6,857 nt of DNA from Propionibacteriaceae bacterium. Lineage in GTDB: Bacteria > Actinomycetota > Actinomycetes > Propionibacteriales > Propionibacteriaceae. Numbering within the stretch: the first letter of the stretch is position 1; every line of letters starts with the position of its first letter. Where the stretch lies: contig WQYJ01000111.1 of assembly GCA_009781325.1 (NCBI GenBank), positions 1 to 6,857 of the forward strand, given 5' to 3'. Made by a program: the position numbers and the translations under genes. The notes under the pieces are model-generated. The model saw nothing but the letters and a program-made list of their open reading frames with translations. It was not told the DNA's origin and ran no database searches. Below, one piece after another: positions 5,969 to 6,857 of the stretch.

Positions 5969-6857
5969 CTACTCGTCTCGAAGGCGCTGGCTTACGACAG
6001 TTGAAATCCCATCGGAGGCCATAGTAATCCCATACAACGTGTCAGCGACTTCCATGGTTCGCTTCTGGTGAGTGATGACGACCAGCTGGGACGATGCGCG
6101 AAGCTCCTCATAGATTTCCAGCAGGCGCCCGAGATTGGTGTCATCTAAAGCTGCCTCGACCTCGTCGAGGATATAGAACGGTGATGGCCGGGCTTTGAAT
6201 AGCGAAACCAGGAAGCATACGGCTACTAAGGATCGCTCTCCGCCGGAGAGTAAGGACAACCGTTTTACCTTCTTACCGGCTGGACGAGCCTCGACCTCAA
6301 TCCCGGTGGTCAGCCATTCTCCTGGTTCAGTCAGAACTAAGCGCCCTTCGCCGCCGGGGAATAACCGCGAGAATACAGACTCAAACTCCCGCTCAACGTC
6401 TGCGTAAGCGTCCTTAAAGACTTCTTGAACCCGAGCATCAACATCAACGACAATGGTGAGTAAATCCGTGCGAGTTTTCTTAAGGTCTTCGAGTTGGGTT
6501 GCCAGAAAGGAATGCCGTTCCTGCATGGCATCGAACTCTTCTAAGGCCAAAGGATTGATACGGCCCAAGAGCTGCAGATCGCGTTCAGCCGCACGAAGCC
6601 TCTTCATCTGCTCCTCACGATCAAACTGATCCCCATCATCGGTGAGCGTATCCGGGCCATAGCTGGTCATCAAAGTCTCAACATCGAGCCCAACCTCAGT
6701 CAAGGCTCGCTCCGTTAACGCATCGATACGCATCCTCTGCTGTGCCTTCGCTAGTTCGTCGCGATGAGCAGAATTCACCAGCGCATCCAGTTCAGAAGAG
6801 AGGTCCCTGACACGAATCCGAGCCTCTTCTGCCGCAGTTTGCGCCGACGAACGTGCA
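5969..6857 (-). CDS. smc: Chromosome partition protein SMC, C-terminal part (5' end outside window)
   Basis: SMC is the ATPase core of the bacterial condensin with ScpA and ScpB, which compacts and segregates the chromosome on the nucleoid. Only about 295 C-terminal codons are present; the frame stays open to the window edge, and the GTG at 6778 is internal. The first part (6857 to about 6640) is Ala/Glu/Arg/Leu-rich heptad-like sequence, the end of the coiled-coil arm. LLGRINPLALEEF (near 6535-6570) marks re-entry to the head domain, followed by FSRLFPGGEGRL. The ABC signature LSGGE is at 6236-6250, Walker B with D-loop FYILDEVEAALDD at 6140-6178, and the H-loop region ITHQKRTMEVAD at 6041-6076. 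All C-terminal ATPase motifs look intact. The stop is TAG at 5969-5971, followed at once by a terminator. The Walker A motif lies in the missing N-terminal half. Confidence 0.97.
   Translation of the reverse strand, partial: ARSSAQTAAEEARIRVRDLSSELDALVNSAHRDELAKAQQRMRIDALTERALTEVGLDVETLMTSYGPDTLTDDGDQFDREEQMKRLRAAERDLQLLGRINPLALEEFDAMQERHSFLATQLEDLKKTRTDLLTIVVDVDARVQEVFKDAYADVEREFESVFSRLFPGGEGRLVLTEPGEWLTTGIEVEARPAGKKVKRLSLLSGGERSLVAVCFLVSLFKARPSPFYILDEVEAALDDTNLGRLLEIYEELRASSQLVVITHQKRTMEVADTLYGITMASDGISTVVSQRLRDE

Noticed and set aside
5741..6004. Plus-strand open frame of about 87 codons over the smc-ftsY interval
   Set aside because: It crosses the smc terminator and 3' end, has no convincing ribosome site or motif, and opposes the better supported small gene at 5611-5778.
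6236..6250. Near-perfect palindrome CTCTCCG-C-CGGAGAG
   Set aside because: It is the codons of the SMC signature LSGGE; the symmetry follows from coding and is not needed as a regulatory site.
6776..6778. GTG at 6778 as the start of a short SMC-like gene
   Set aside because: The frame continues open to the window edge with coiled-coil-like residues, so this is an internal valine codon of smc.

Overview
The window looks like a core-genome segment from an actinobacterium (Actinomycetota) of roughly balanced base composition (judged by eye, not computed). Four things point there: an SMC C-terminus with the LSGGERS and THQKRTMEVAD style familiar from actinobacterial SMC; an FtsY with an N-terminal membrane anchor; a Corynebacterium-type threonine synthase (MKYVSTRG start, GPTAAFKDMAMQ lysine site); and several GTG starts. 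Every supported gene lies on the minus strand, so transcription runs from the high to the low coordinates. No mobile element, CRISPR array, tRNA or rRNA is visible.

Layout in transcription order. (1) 6857-5969: the C-terminal ~295 codons of smc, cut by the window edge, followed directly by a good intrinsic terminator at 5931-5965. (2) 5930-5779: a short regulatory interval with a 17-bp palindrome flanked by 7-bp direct repeats, and a weak promoter candidate. (3) 5778-5611: a 55-codon single-membrane-segment protein with a clear AGGAG ribosome site. (4) 5563-4460: ftsY, whose ribosome site lies inside a predicted 7-bp hairpin. (5) 4435-3767: rpe, 24 nt after ftsY. (6) 3770-2337: thrC, overlapping rpe by ATGA. 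(7) 2291 to 1: three tandem paralogous lipoproteins (2291-1401, 1300-422, and 343 to the edge), each with a lipobox Cys at residue 20, an apparent GerMN-like N-terminal domain, and in the two complete copies a second C-terminal domain I cannot name.

Functionally the first part is housekeeping: chromosome organisation (SMC), membrane targeting of ribosomes (FtsY), pentose phosphate metabolism (Rpe) and threonine synthesis (ThrC). Tight spacing from the small membrane gene to thrC suggests one transcript, since the smc terminator separates it from smc. The 45-nt gap after thrC has no evident terminator, so the lipoprotein genes may be read through as well. The less ordinary content is the lipoprotein family with its conserved cysteine pair, the small membrane protein beside ftsY, and the hairpin over the ftsY start. 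I found no evidence of a wholly new multi-gene system.
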